Assembly: GCA_023014485.1 (NCBI GenBank)
Contig: JAJOZX010005622.1
Location: 25,001 to 89,000 of the forward strand
Reading direction: 5' to 3'
Source: Bathynomus jamesi
Lineage: Eukaryota; Arthropoda; Malacostraca; Isopoda; Cirolanidae
DNA: 64,000 nt
The position numbers were made by a program, and so were the translations under genes. Of the stretch, positions 11,013 to 22,241 are shown piece by piece; position 1 is the stretch's first letter, and the number at the start of each line of letters is the position of its first letter. Under the pieces are notes generated by a model that was given only the letters and a program-made list of their open reading frames with translations, was not told the DNA's origin and did no database searches.

Positions 11013-11600
11013 ATTATAAATTTTAAAACCTTGAAACAAAAATCAGAATAAATTATTAAAATTACATCAAATACAAAACAGAAATTAAAATCATTAAAAT
11101 TAAAGTAAATTAAAATTACCTCAACTGGTAAATACAAAATGATTACGTCAACTTTCATATTCGGCAGATATTGAGAGAAAACCGTTGTACTGTTATAAAA
11201 TTAAAAATTAACAGTATCTCTCCTTTCATTCGAGCGTAGGAACTTCATAAATCGAGAAAACTCAGTTTATGAGAATTAATTAAAGGAAAGTCTCATTTGA
11301 TGCAAGGAAATAAATTAAAACGTTAAACATTTCATACTAATTTGAATTTAATTAAAAATCTTAACAGGAAAGAACCTAATCTAAAACAATATATAAGACC
11401 AAATTCACTATAAGAAACTCAACTTTGCCTTAAATGAGATTATTAACCAGAAGAGGAAAATCAAAAACGAAAATGAGAATACATCTGCCGTGAGTAATTT
11501 CCTTTCGAAACGACCTTTGGATTTCAAAAATGTGCTAAACAGGAAAGAGAAATAATCTAGATTTAGGTACGCCCTCAAAATTCCGGATGTTTCGAAAGAT
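11013..11600. other. Upstream region of FReD-2
   Basis: AT-rich, with no recognisable gene. A motif GGATTTCAAA near 11518 lies in the position of the GGGATTTC motif of the other lectins but is weaker. Confidence 0.4.
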
Positions 11601-11629
11601 ATAGACGAAGGATTCTGCTGATAAAAATG

Positions 11630-11636
11630 TATAAAA
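11630..11636 (+). promoter_or_regulatory. TATA box of FReD-2
   Basis: TATAAAA 63 bp before the chosen ATG (11693). The ATG at 11627 overlaps this TATA box and is unlikely to be a start codon. Confidence 0.55.
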
Positions 11637-11692
11637 GAGAAGGTTTTTCAAGGGTAGTCATTCGAACAGCAGATTCAACAAGAAGAGAAAAG

Positions 11693-12606
11693 ATGGTTGA
11701 ACCAAACCCTCTGATAACTTTTATGATCTTTGCTTTATTGAACAGATTCGTTTATGGAGACAGTATTGACTCTAAGATGACAGGACTTTACAACCTTTAT
11801 GAAGAGATTGGATTCTCTCCTGCTTGCGTGTCGCAAACTCTGGCGCTTTGTGAGAACTCCGTAAAGAATTCTTTCTTGCTCGGAATGAAAAGTCAATTGC
11901 ATGCAGTCGAAAAGCGAGTCGTCAACTTGATTGAAATTCCCAAACGTCCTCGTAATTGTGAAGATATATTTAACGTTGGTGACAAGGAGTCCGGGATTCG
12001 AACGGTGTACCCTTTCAGTATTGAAACCCGACCCGTTTCTGTTTTGTGCGACCAACCTACTGACGGTGGTGGATGGACAGTGATTCAACATCGAGAGGCT
12101 CTTCCAGAGAGAGAAAATGTCTTTCGGAAGTGGGTGGAGTACCATCTTGGTTTCGGAAACCTGAAGGGAGAATTTTGGCTCGGCCTAAATAACACTCATG
12201 CCCTTGTTGGTGACACTCTGATGGAATTGAAGGTGGACCTTGAAAACTTCGAAGGGAAAAAGCGTTGGGCCAAGCAAGAATACTTTTACATCGGAGATGT
12301 CGTTCAGAAATATCTTTTGGATTTAGGAGAATATTTGGGCAACGCCGGGGATTCATTCGGTGGTCACAACGGTAAAATGTTTTCAACAAAAGATCAAGAC
12401 AAAGACACTCTTACAGGTGGAAGTTGTTCGAAGAATCACCGCGGAGCATGGTGGTATGGACACTGCCATTCATCGAATTTGAATGGATATAATATGAAGG
12501 AAACCACACTTCATACGCCGATAGCATCAATTGGCATAAATTTGATGGGCATCATTATTCCTTAAAGATAACTCCTCTCAGTCTTAGGCCAAAATTCAGA
12601 AATTAA
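11693..12606 (+). pseudogene. FReD-2: divergent tachylectin-5-like lectin, late frameshift
   Basis: The most divergent full-length lectin here. Chosen start 11693 (MVEPNPLITFMIFALL): it gives a proper hydrophobic leader ending near VYGDS and follows a TATA box. The N-terminal region keeps EEIGFSPACVSQTLALCE. The fibrinogen domain has the family-standard DGGGW (the other copies have DGGRW), FWLGLNNTHALV, the calcium-site DQDKD and GAWWYGHCHSSNLNG. It lacks the extra Cys-Cys pair seen in paralogues (SIETRPV replaces NCCENRPV). One base is missing near 12490 (GGATATAATATG), after which the correct C-terminus (YEGNHTS... to KFRN) continues in another frame to the stop at 12606. Either a recent pseudogene, a slightly altered C-terminus, or an assembly error. 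Confidence 0.8.
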
Positions 12607-12638
12607 ATTCGATACTCAAAATTGTAGGAAAACCTCAG

Positions 12639-12644
12639 AATAAA
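12639..12644 (+). promoter_or_regulatory. Likely polyadenylation signal of FReD-2
   Basis: AATAAA 33 bp after the lectin stop codon, in the expected 3' UTR position. Confidence 0.45.
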
Positions 12645-12674
12645 GACATCTTAATTAACTATATTAAAGAACAC

Positions 12675-12678
<4 letters not shown>

Positions 12679-12721
<43 letters not shown>

Positions 12722-12722
12722 T
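12679..12722. repeat. (AAT)n microsatellite
   Basis: About 14 uninterrupted trinucleotide repeats. Confidence 0.95.
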
Positions 12723-12808
12723 GTTTAATTTTCAAAAAATAAATACAGAAAATGTAAATGTATAAGTACTGCCATAGAGCCATAGTATTTCATGTAGTTT
12801 CCACAGTA

Positions 12809-12880
12809 CAGGGTGTTCATAAAGTCACGCAAGTGAATATGTTACATGCATATTCACTCGCGTGACTTTATGAACACCTG
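12809..12880. mobile_element. 72-bp mini-MITE, nearly all inverted repeat
   Basis: Two arms (CAGGGTGTTCATAAAGTC and its near-perfect reverse complement) surround only a few bases of loop. It is flanked by TA on both sides (12807-12808, 12881-12882). The CAGGGTG terminus is typical of Tc1/mariner elements, so this is a transposon reduced to its two termini. Confidence 0.75.
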
Positions 12881-12882
12881 TA

Positions 12883-13638
12883 TTACTAACATTCATTACC
12901 TGAACATTGGGTGTGATGTGTATACAATACGTAGGATTAGTTTTTCACTAAAATGACTTAAAAACCTCCTTGAACTGCTATTTAATTATAGTACAGTGAA
13001 TTTAAATGAAATAAATAATGGTTGTAGAACCTAAAGAGTTTGTGTTGAGATTATTCTAATGTTGAATAGAACGGGAATTAAAAACATCAAATTCATTTTC
13101 TTTAAAGGTTTTATGACCAATGAAGAAAACGGAATGCGGCAACAACATTGAAATAAATGAAAATTTTATTTTTCAAATGAATACAAAAATTTGTACGAGA
13201 ACCATTTTGTTTTTTTGTTTCTAGATTATTCTAAACTTGAACTCATTCGTATGAGAGAGATTTTGTTGATATTTCAAGTATGATTTCAAGGTTTTGGAAA
13301 TAATGGTTCTGATCTCTTAGATTTATTGAACCTTTTACTTGGTTGTTTGATCTGATTTGCCTAATTAACATAGGAGTTTCATTACAAAATATTTTACGCG
13401 TATGTGAGCGGATATTTACCTTACGCGAATCATTTAGCTTAATAATTTTTAAGGATATAAAGAAGGGATTTGAGGGATCACCATTGTTTAAACACCCGAT
13501 ATCATTCTCACAATATTTGGTACAATACTTTTAATGATGTCCTTCCTTATGCCGTATTTTCCCTAATTGCTGTTATTTAAGGGCGTACAGTGGTTCTAAT
13601 ACAGATTCACCAGTATAAATTTTAAAATGTTTTATATA

Positions 13639-13696
<58 letters not shown>

Positions 13697-15040
13697 GGCA
13701 AGTTTTACAATGTACTTATTGCGTTTGATGCGTTCTTTGAAGGTGAGCTTCTCATCTAAAAGTACACCTAATATTGTTAGAGTATTCCCTTATTTATTCT
13801 ATTATTTATTCTTTTATTTATTTGTATTTAATCCGTCATAAATATGAATGAGGTCCACGTTTTTTTGTTTCTGGTACAGTTCCTAAGTCATTATCGCGTG
13901 AGTTATGCTATCTGAATACTGAATGCTGGTTTCGTTACCACAATTACTAAAATCAGTTACTAAATACCAAAATAGGGGGGGGGGGTCACTACTCGAACAT
14001 TTGGTACTAATCGCGTGACTTCGCAGTTAGCCAAGTTTTGATTAGACACGATTGCTATCTTGAGTCCAACGCTCGAGATAAGTCCAGGAAGATCTCAATA
14101 CAATTACTGCAAAAAGCAGTAAAATATTCCATAAGATTTGTGTCTTAAAAATGCGATGATACCATGATACTATACATAAAACATACGCTAACAAACCACG
14201 CAGCTACATAAATAAATAAAGAATTGTTTAAAGTACAGTTACTTAAAAACGTCCACATATTAAGGAAAAGAAAAAATTACGATTCATCAAGAGGATTATG
14301 CGAAACCTTCGCTTTTATAAGATTGTTATCAAACACACTCGATTTTCAAAACACGCCATTTCCTGAAACCCCAAAAAAATAGAAATAGGAAAAACCCCTA
14401 ACCCCTCGCCCTCACCCCAAGTCCCATTGAATGTAAATCGAAATTTATATTTAAAAATTTCCGTATAATCGTATTGTATGAGCGAAATGTAGCTGCAAAT
14501 ATGCTTTAACCTTCTGAGTAAATAAACCGCTGTTTGCACATTTCACTTTACTAACTTATGTGGAAAGTTATACAAATATCCTTTAAAGCAAAGCATTGAT
14601 CTTATTGATCTTATTGATCTTATTACCTCTGAGTATTGTTATAGTTTTCAGTATAAGAAATGAAAAGTGACGAAATGAAACTTTGGTAAACCTGGAAACA
14701 GATTAGAAATTTAATATTTTTACTTTATTTTCAGTAAAAACCTGAAAAACAAAGTTTCATCTCAAATACCTAAAATAGAAATATAATATCGCGGAACTGC
14801 TACGAGGTTACGAGGTATATACCTCAACCACGCTTCCAACCCACTACCTCTTTAGTACGAGGTGAGGTCGCTAACCATTGGATTACGACATGATAAAAGT
14901 GAATAAAACCTTGAGGATATTTCATTAACTGAGAAAACGCATAACGCTTTCGCGCCCAAAGGTGTTTTCCGTATTAACTCTTTGCATTCGAGCTGATGAC
15001 CACCACTTTACACATTTTTTCTTTCGTACTCGTAGTCTAA
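12883..15040. other. AT-rich intergenic DNA
   Basis: I see no gene. It contains a (TA)n tract at 13642-13696 and a short poly-G run near 13974-13986. The short ORFs at 13343-13534 and 14315-14539 have no recognisable domain. Confidence 0.5.
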
Positions 15041-15041
15041 T

Positions 15042-15435
<394 letters not shown>

Positions 15436-15716
15436 GAAAACTAGCAAAATCGATGTTAGGTTGAGCTACAGACAAATTATATAGAGTATAGGAGGGTTTC
15501 TACCTCTTAAACCTCCACAATTTGACTCTTGTCACAGATGTAAGTCTCCTCTTGAAGACTATCCAGGAAAATTGTTCTAATGTTCGCGCTCATTCCGGGT
15601 TGTCTTTAATCAGTGGGACTTGCCAATCGACACAAGAAAGACGCGAGTTAAAAGAAGATTCCGAACGCGTAAGACAATTATTTTTGTGTTTCCCAAAAAT
15701 GTCCACTCCAAAATGT

Positions 15717-15800
15717 AGCCATGTCGAAACACGGTTTTCCAGAAATCAGCGAAGTTAAGCGATAGTGAATGTCGATAATAGTTGGATGGGTGACCGTCCT
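15717..15800 (+). pseudogene. 5S rRNA-like relic or 5S-derived SINE head
   Basis: Matches the internal half of animal 5S rRNA: ATCAGCGAAGTTAAGC (5S has ATCACCGAAGTTAAGC or close) followed at 5S spacing by AGTTGGATGGGTGACCG (5S has ACTTGGATGGGTGACCG). The 5' end and 3' stem are degraded, so it cannot be a working 5S gene. A 5S-derived SINE (SINE3 type) or a stray pseudogene both fit. Confidence 0.6.
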
Positions 15801-15831
15801 TTGCATCCAGAGATATATAGATCCGTGGTTG

Positions 15832-16452
15832 TGGGCCCTCTCTGTCCAGGGCCGCCGAGTGGGTGGGAAAGCGAGGTTAAATCACCGGGGCCCGGACCTC
15901 TAGGTGGCCCGAAAAGAGGGGGGATAAAATCTAAAAATATTAATAAAGCAATTGATTAAATAACAGAGGGGAAATATAATTAATGAACATACATTTTATA
16001 CAGATTATCATAGTCAAACTGAAACAGATAAAATATTACCCGCGGTCCACCAATGCCCAAGACCGACTGACATCTGGGAAAATTGTAATTGAAAGCCATT
16101 ACCCCGTACTTTAAATTTCATCAGAATCATTTACCACTTTGCTTGAGAGAAGGCAAAGAAAGTACACTTTCTAATTATGAAAATCTTGCAGTAAACAATT
16201 GTCTTGCCTACATGGACTGGTACTGCATTCGTAAATTGTATGGTGATAGAATTAATATAATTGATTCGAAAAATAAAATGGTCATTTTCTTATTTATTTA
16301 TTCATACTGTATGTTTTGAATAGTGACTTGGACATATAATCAGTTTGCTTTTTATGTACACAAAAAACATTCACAATAAAATACTGAGTAAACAGGGGGG
16401 GGCCATATACCAATCCTTCCCCAGGGCCCGTGGCAGCTCTCGCCCCGCCCTG
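15832..16452. mobile_element. Putative hAT-like element remnant
   Basis: GC-rich ends (CAGGGCCGCCGAGTGGG on the left; a related CAGAGGCAGGGCGGGGCG on the minus strand at the right) bracket AT-rich DNA. An internal ORF at 16089-16319 (LREGKESTLSNYENLAVNN) resembles the C-terminal region of hAT-type transposases. A clear 8-bp target duplication is not visible. Family call tentative. Confidence 0.35.
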
Positions 16453-16919
16453 CCTCTGTCACATGACCTTTATTGTTACGAGGGAGGTTGAACAATCCCC
16501 AAAATACACTCAGCAATAGAGTCCTTACTCTAAAAAAGGACTGTTCAAATTCGAAGAACCCTTAACAGTGTTTGACCATGTGCCACTATATTGAATTTAT
16601 AAAGCATCTTACAAAGTACAGTTACTGCAGTGAAAACATCTACAGTATATGCTTTACAAAGGTTGTACTGTTAAGTGGTGTGTCTTTTTGCTTTTTTCCC
16701 AAACTCCAATTCTCAATTACAGTTCCTGCACCATTTTTCCGAATCGTCTCTTCCTTAACATTTGTGGTGACTAAAAAGTTAACATTTTCGTTTGAAGGCA
16801 AAAGATTTGGTTGCATCATTTTAGTAACTGGCCCAATGAGCCATGTATTACTTACACTTTGAGATAATTTACAGATTCTGGCTTTTATAAACCAGAAACA
16901 ACTACGAAACGAGACAAAA

Positions 16920-17815
16920 ATATTAACATTTTATCTCTCATCATGAACGACTATTTGGTGAATGATTGCCCTTATCAGTTCAAACCTAAATTTTATAGAA
17001 GTTTTATTTGACTTTACTGATCAAGCCAATTGGTTTTTAGATTACCTCACTAGTAAACATTTAAATATAAAATATAGTGAGAACTGAAATAAACAACTTC
17101 CTTTCCCTTTTAGATATCTTAATTATGAAATGTCCGAACAACTTTCAAATCAAGCAAGAAAACTGTCGTAGAATCTCTCTCTAATTTTCTTACTTCTTCA
17201 CTTAAGTTGTTTAAAATTTATAGCATCCCTACATCATTGAATATGACATTTAAAACTTCATCGTATTGCAATAATTTGAAGAGGCAATTAAAATACCTAA
17301 CAGATATTTTTGTAACAATATATTTCCAAAACCTTTAATTCAGAACTGCATAAAATAATTCTTAGATAATGTTTATAGACCAAGTTCAGTCATACCAACC
17401 TTGCTGAAGGTCTTAAAATATTTAAGATGCCATTCACTGGGTATACCTCTTACAAAATAGAAACAAAACTGAAGTCATTACTATTAAATTATTACTCCTA
17501 AATGAATTTTAAATTTATTTTTAGTTAAAAGAAATCTATTGAATCCTCATTTAAACACAAAGAATATCGAATTCGGGACTCGTGTTCGGGTGTGATTTAC
17601 AAATATACGCGTCCTGCATGCAGTCTTACTTTTGTTGGCTGCACCGCCTGCCAATTTAAAGTACTTACACACACAAACATGAAGGACTGAGTTATCTTAC
17701 TCTCAGACTACTTTCACGCCCTTCCCACTGGAGCATTTGTGGCCATGCTGCTATTTTCTCCAATCTTGATAAATGCAATCGCAATTCAGATTTGAAAATG
17801 TTATAAGCCTTATAC
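16920..17815 (+). mobile_element. Penelope-like element relic (PLE-b), copy C
   Basis: A heavily frameshifted PLE. Recognisable pieces in order: CPYQFKPKFYRSF (around the RT palm), EINNF-SLLDILI (near 17085-17125), LDNVYRPSS (near 17365), GYTSYKIETK (near 17440), and a GIY-YIG-like tail with IYKYTRPACS and THKHEGLSYLTLR (near 17590-17700). The order RT then GIY-YIG is diagnostic of Penelope-like elements. The sequence before it (16455-16920) is shared by copy E but unassigned. Confidence 0.7.
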
Positions 17816-18469
17816 ATACACAAAATCAAACCAACTATAAATGATTAGCAGTCCCTTTCATATCTCCTAATTGAAATTCAAACTTTCGCGTTTAGAAAAT
17901 ATAATTTCATCATTTATAACTGGTTTAATTGTTTTTAATATTACTGTATACATCATTTATACTCTGTATTTATAATCCTCTTAATTTCAAAGGGTGGAAT
18001 TCCAACTTCCGTTTACATTTTCCTTGGAAGTAAGTAAATTATCGACTTTGGGATTTTAGTTTTGTATTTAATGAAGTTGCTTCTAGCTTTTAACCTTTAA
18101 ATTTTAGTATTTTATCTTACATTTGTATTTTATCTAATAAAAATGGTGAATTATATTTGCAGAACCATGCCATTAATTTTAATGTCTCAAAATGAAAGGT
18201 GAACCAAATTATCATTATCAGCTTCTTCAGTGACGAATCAGACATAAAAAGAAAACACTGTTGACTAATAAGAAACTGCAGATTTTGTGAAAACTAACTT
18301 TGGATATACTTTTTTTTTGTACTTTGGACTAATTATTTATTAAAAGAGATTCTAGTAGAAATGTTTATTTATTTCGTAACAGATCTTTTGGTTAAAAGAA
18401 AAAAAACAAAAAAGAAAGAAAATTAACACTTTGGCGAAAAAGTTAAAGTTTGGCGCAAACACTACTGCA

Positions 18470-19320
18470 CCATTTTTGTATCTCTTCCAAGTTCCGTAAC
18501 TCAAACTTTATTTTCGGAGTGTTTCCGTAATGTGGCCGATATTATTTTAATGAAATCAATTTAAAATCAGCAACTTCAATCTCTTTATGCGAAAACTAAA
18601 TTAAAACTTCAGGAAAAGAGTTAAAAAAATTGTATTTTGATTTTCGAAATGGCATTTGGTTGGCCTATCTTTCAAAATAAATCCTTTGAGCTAATCAGCG
18701 TATGGGATTTATTCCTGACCGTCCTTATAAAATTCGTCGTCATCCGGACTGTCGTCCACATGTTGGTAACCTCTGCACTAGGTCTAGAGGATATCAAATA
18801 TTTTGAACTTTCTTACCTACTTTAAATAGTTAGCAGCAATCAAAGACAGGAAAATATGCCCTATTCAAAATCAGGAGCGTATCATCATACGTTATTGTAA
18901 AATACTTATTGACACCTAATTAATGTTATAAGAATGAAACTAATAAATTACTCGTAATTATCATCAACTCGAGTTAATATAGTCTTAGGATATGACCAAA
19001 TAAGGTATTCTGCATTATTTGATCCATTTCAAGTTGATATTTTATTAGGTACTGAATTAAATCACATTTGAATAAAATTTTACAGGTCTTTATAATCCAT
19101 ATTAAATAAGTAATTATAAGAAATTACTGTTAATATTTAACAGTAAGAGTTAATGAGACAAAGGTATGACAAAAGAAGGTATTTTTTATCAACATTTGAT
19201 CACTTTTAGGCTGATATTTTAAATAGAATTATTTATGAACATTAAAAAAAACATGGTTATTGATCAATGTTTAAAAATACAAAGCGTGTTGTTTTCTCGA
19301 AAGCAAAACCACCCCATAAA
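18470..19320 (+). repeat. Dispersed repeat R1, copy 2
   Basis: Same repeat as 9481-10345 (inverted) and 49435-50212 (direct). Confidence 0.8.
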
Positions 19321-19336
19321 TGTAGCATCATATGTA

Positions 19337-19703
19337 CAGGGTGTCCCGTAAGTCTGGACCCATAGGGAAAAATAATAAAATTACAAAATAGTCCAAAAAT
19401 TTATTACATAATCTGTTCAAAGTGTCCGCCGTTGTGTCGCACACATAGTTGAAGACGCAATCTCCAATGCGACAGCACTTTCTGAATCACAGTCGCAGAA
19501 ATTTCTTGACACGTCTCCACAATGCGTGCTTTAAGGTGGAAAATGTTCTGAAGTTTGACCTCGTACACTTTGGCTTTCAAGTGGCCCCACAAATAAAAAT
19601 CATAATAAAAAATAATAAAAAAATAATAATAATAAAATAATAATAATAACAATAAAAAAATATATTATAAATCCCTATGGGTCCAGACTTACGGGACACC
19701 CTG
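19337..19703 (-). mobile_element. Tc1/mariner MITE retaining a transposase tail
   Basis: A 367-bp element with TIRs CAGGGTGTCCCGTAAGTC at both ends (inverted) and TA target duplications at 19335-19336 and 19704-19705. The minus strand (from about 19590 to 19404) encodes the end of a transposase: FYLWGHLKAKVYEV, then RIVETCQEISATVIQKVL and NGGHFEQIM. This matches the C-terminus of Tc1/mariner-type transposases whose third catalytic motif precedes 'LWGHLK'. The body is lost and an (AAT)-like run occupies the middle. The equivalent site near 50215 in the sister duplication is empty. Confidence 0.85.
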
Positions 19704-19742
19704 TATATATGTATATATATATATATATGTATGTATATATAT

Positions 19743-20251
19743 TAGTGGTGGACCGGATATCCGCATCCGTATCATTTTAACATCCGCATCCGCACTTTTG
19801 ACTGCGGATGTTATGCGGATATTACCTCTAATAAATTATGCAATTTACAATTAAATTAGCTTATAAAGTAACTTATAAGGACCAGTCATGCACATTTCAT
19901 GTAAAGTATTAATTATTAATGAACAAATACATATATAAACCTCAAAATATAAATACGTGGTAACACAGAAAATTGAATGAAACTTGTTTTTCAATTTTCT
20001 GAGGCTGAAACTTTTGAGAAAGTTATTATTTTTATCATAATGAAAATATTAATATTAATTTTAATTCTTATGCATTGCCTCCCATAATAGTAATATCACG
20101 AAATTTTAAAAATTATGTCATATATTCATAATTCTATATTATATTGATAGATTAACTAAATATCCGCATCCGCATCCGCGGATATTGAACTTAAAGATCT
20201 GAATCCGCATCCGCAGCCGCAGATGTTGAAAAACTGACACCCGGTCCACCA

Positions 20252-20254
<3 letters not shown>
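19743..20254. mobile_element. hAT-like MITE, copy 1
   Basis: A 512-bp element with perfect 14-bp TIRs (TAGTGGTGGACCGG at the left, reverse complement at the right), fitting the hAT YARNG terminal rule. Clusters of the subterminal motif ATCCGCATCCGC sit at both ends, typical of transposase-binding repeats. No ORF. Flanking (TA)n hides the target duplication. Second copy at 50263-50728. Confidence 0.75.

Positions 20255-20289
<35 letters not shown>
20255..20289. repeat. (TA)n microsatellite
   Basis: Separates the hAT MITE from the lectin unit. Confidence 0.9.
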
Positions 20290-20290
<1 letters not shown>

Positions 20291-20636
20291 CCCGCAAAAT
20301 ATAACAGCACATTTACAAGTTCAAATATAACTAAAATGAATGTTAAATTTTATAATTTAGTTTCTTGTTTCTTACATTTTTACATTAAAATATTTTAGCC
20401 ACATTCCATTATGGAGTGAACGCAGAGCGAATTTCTTTCACTAAACTCAACCATGACACTTATATTTTTAAAGAATAACATTAAGAAATGACATATTATC
20501 GCACCTATCACTGCTGTTATTACTATTACTACTATTATTATTTATACTACTAACTACTTCAAACATACAATTGACCTCGCTAAAGATATTTCAGAAGAGC
20601 TCTTCATATTTCAAGATTTTGTAAATAATTTTTAAC

Positions 20637-21554
20637 TTAATTGAGGAATTTCGGTCTAAGGCTCAGAGAGGTTTTCTTCAAAGAGTAATTATGACGACGA
20701 AATTCGTACCAATTGATGCCATCAGCAGTGGAAGTGTGGTTTCCTTCATACTGGTAACCATTTAGGTTTGATCTATGGCATTTTTCATACCACCATGCAC
20801 CGCGGTACATCTTCGAACAGTTTCCACCGTCATTGCTGTCGTTGTCTTGATCTTTCGTTGAAAACATTTGACCGCTGTGACCAGTTAAAGAGTCACCGGC
20901 GTTTCCAGAATATTCTCCTAAATCTAGTCGATATTTCTCAGTGGCATCTCCGATGTAAAAGTGTTCGTACTTCGCCCAACGCTTTATTCCCTGAAAGTCC
21001 TCAAGGTCCACCCTCAGTTCCATCAAAGTATCACTAACGAGGGCATGAATATTGTCGAGGCCGAGCCAAAATTCTCCCGTCACGATGCCAAAACCAAGTT
21101 GGTATTCAACCCATTTCCTGAAGAAGTTTTCTCTTTGTGGAAGAGCATCGCGATGTTGAATCACCGTCCATCTCCCTCCGTCAGTAATTTGGTCACAGAA
21201 AACAGAAACTGGTCGATTTTCGCAACAATTGAAAGGGTACACTGTTCGAATGCCAGACTCTCTGTCACCGAAGTTGAAAAGATCCGCACAATTTCGAGGA
21301 TGTTTTTGAACTTTTTTCAATTTGGCGATTGTCTTTTGCATTGAATGCGAGTGAATTTTCATTCCCATCAAAGAGGAATCTCTTGCGGAATTCTCACATA
21401 GTGCCAAAGTCTGAGAAACGCAGTGAGGAGAGAAACCAATCTCCTCGAAGAGGTTTTCTGTTTCTCTGATCGTAGGTTCACTGCTGTCTCCACAAACGAA
21501 AGTGCTCAGTACAACAATCGTCAGGAAATTAATGAAAAGTAATGAAATTGACAT
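20637..21554 (-). CDS. FReD-3: intact tachylectin-5-like secreted lectin (305 aa)
   Basis: A single uninterrupted ORF. Residues 1-22 are a signal peptide (cleavage likely after VCG). Residues 23-86 form a short N-terminal region with Cys45 and Cys53, which could link subunits. Residues 87-305 are a fibrinogen C-terminal domain: NCADLF, FCDQITDGGRW, FWLGLDNIHALV, YSGNAGDS, the calcium site around DQDND (235-239), and the ligand-pocket signature GAWWYEKCH with Cys246 and Cys259. An unusual Cys110-Cys111 pair is present. In tachylectin-5 proteins this domain binds acetylated sugars on microbes and agglutinates them in the haemolymph; that role is inferred from family. Residue 128 is Arg (DGGRW) where the family usually has Gly. 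No introns are visible. Near-identical to FReD-6. Confidence 0.9.
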   Translation of the reverse strand: MSISLLFINFLTIVVLSTFVCGDSSEPTIRETENLFEEIGFSPHCVSQTLALCENSARDSSLMGMKIHSHSMQKTIAKLKKVQKHPRNCADLFNFGDRESGIRTVYPFNCCENRPVSVFCDQITDGGRWTVIQHRDALPQRENFFRKWVEYQLGFGIVTGEFWLGLDNIHALVSDTLMELRVDLEDFQGIKRWAKYEHFYIGDATEKYRLDLGEYSGNAGDSLTGHSGQMFSTKDQDNDSNDGGNCSKMYRGAWWYEKCHRSNLNGYQYEGNHTSTADGINWYEFRRHNYSLKKTSLSLRPKFLN

Positions 21555-21626
21555 TTTTTGGAGTTGGTTTTCCTGAACTGTTTCAGTAAATACCTTCTAA
21601 TAACTCGCTCTGAAATACCGTTTCCT

Positions 21627-21752
21627 TTTTATACATTTTAGTGTACTTGTCCTCGGTTGATTTATCTCGGAGCATCCTTCGTGTTGTGGGTGTACCCCAA
21701 GTTTAGATTAATTTTATTTCCTTTTTAGTTCATTACTGAAATCCCAAAGTGG
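21627..21752 (-). promoter_or_regulatory. FReD-3 promoter region
   Basis: A TATA box (TATAAAA on the minus strand, 21627-21633) about 73 bp upstream of the ATG, and the GGGATTTCAG motif near 21738-21748, both conserved with the other lectin copies. Confidence 0.5.
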
Positions 21753-22241
21753 GCGTCTCTGTGAAACTGTCAAAGATGTCATAACTCATCACTTTCCGAA
21801 GTCCTATTCTGGACATTTAAAATTTTAGTGTCAAATTTAGGTTATTTTAAAATCGCGCTTAATTCACTATTATTCACCAATCATTCTTTATTAAAAGATC
21901 ATTAACTGAACGGTAAAAGGGATTTAAATTCGGGTAAAATTCGTTCAACAACATAGGGGACTTGCCATATGACAGCCAACTATTTTTCTACACAAAAACC
22001 TATCAACTGTTGTTCATGTGCCATATATTCATGAATGGTAACTGTACCTGGTAACCAATTAATTTAGATTATACTTATGGACGACAGTCCCGTCTTCTAA
22101 TAAGCAATTTATATTGAGAAACCTTTTGGGCTTGTCGTTTCTGCAGTAATATTGCAGTATTTTAGAGGAAAGATAAATTTTGAAATTTGCATAACAAAAA
22201 TGCAACCCTCATTTATGTCATTTTAACAAAATACGACACCA

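Larger units (their letters stand above)
16455..22240. repeat. Second segmental duplication, copy C
   Basis: Direct duplicate of 47450-53760: PLE-b relic, repeat R1, hAT MITE, (TA)n, FReD gene and its upstream flank in the same order. Copy C has a Tc1/mariner MITE (19337-19703) that copy E lacks; copy E has a PLE palindrome (about 50757-51781) that copy C lacks. Confidence 0.85.

Noticed and set aside
11627..11692. Upstream ATG of FReD-2 at 11627
   Set aside because: This ATG overlaps the TATA box and would add a basic leader before the signal peptide; the ATG at 11693 fits the family.
18637..18825. Small ORF in repeat R1 resembling a membrane peptide
   Set aside because: The other R1 copies have frame breaks at the same place; no evidence of coding selection.
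20768..21344. Long plus-strand ORFs opposite FReD-3 (and equivalents opposite other copies)
   Set aside because: Antisense shadows of the lectin coding sequence; the sense strand has the signal peptide and fibrinogen motifs.
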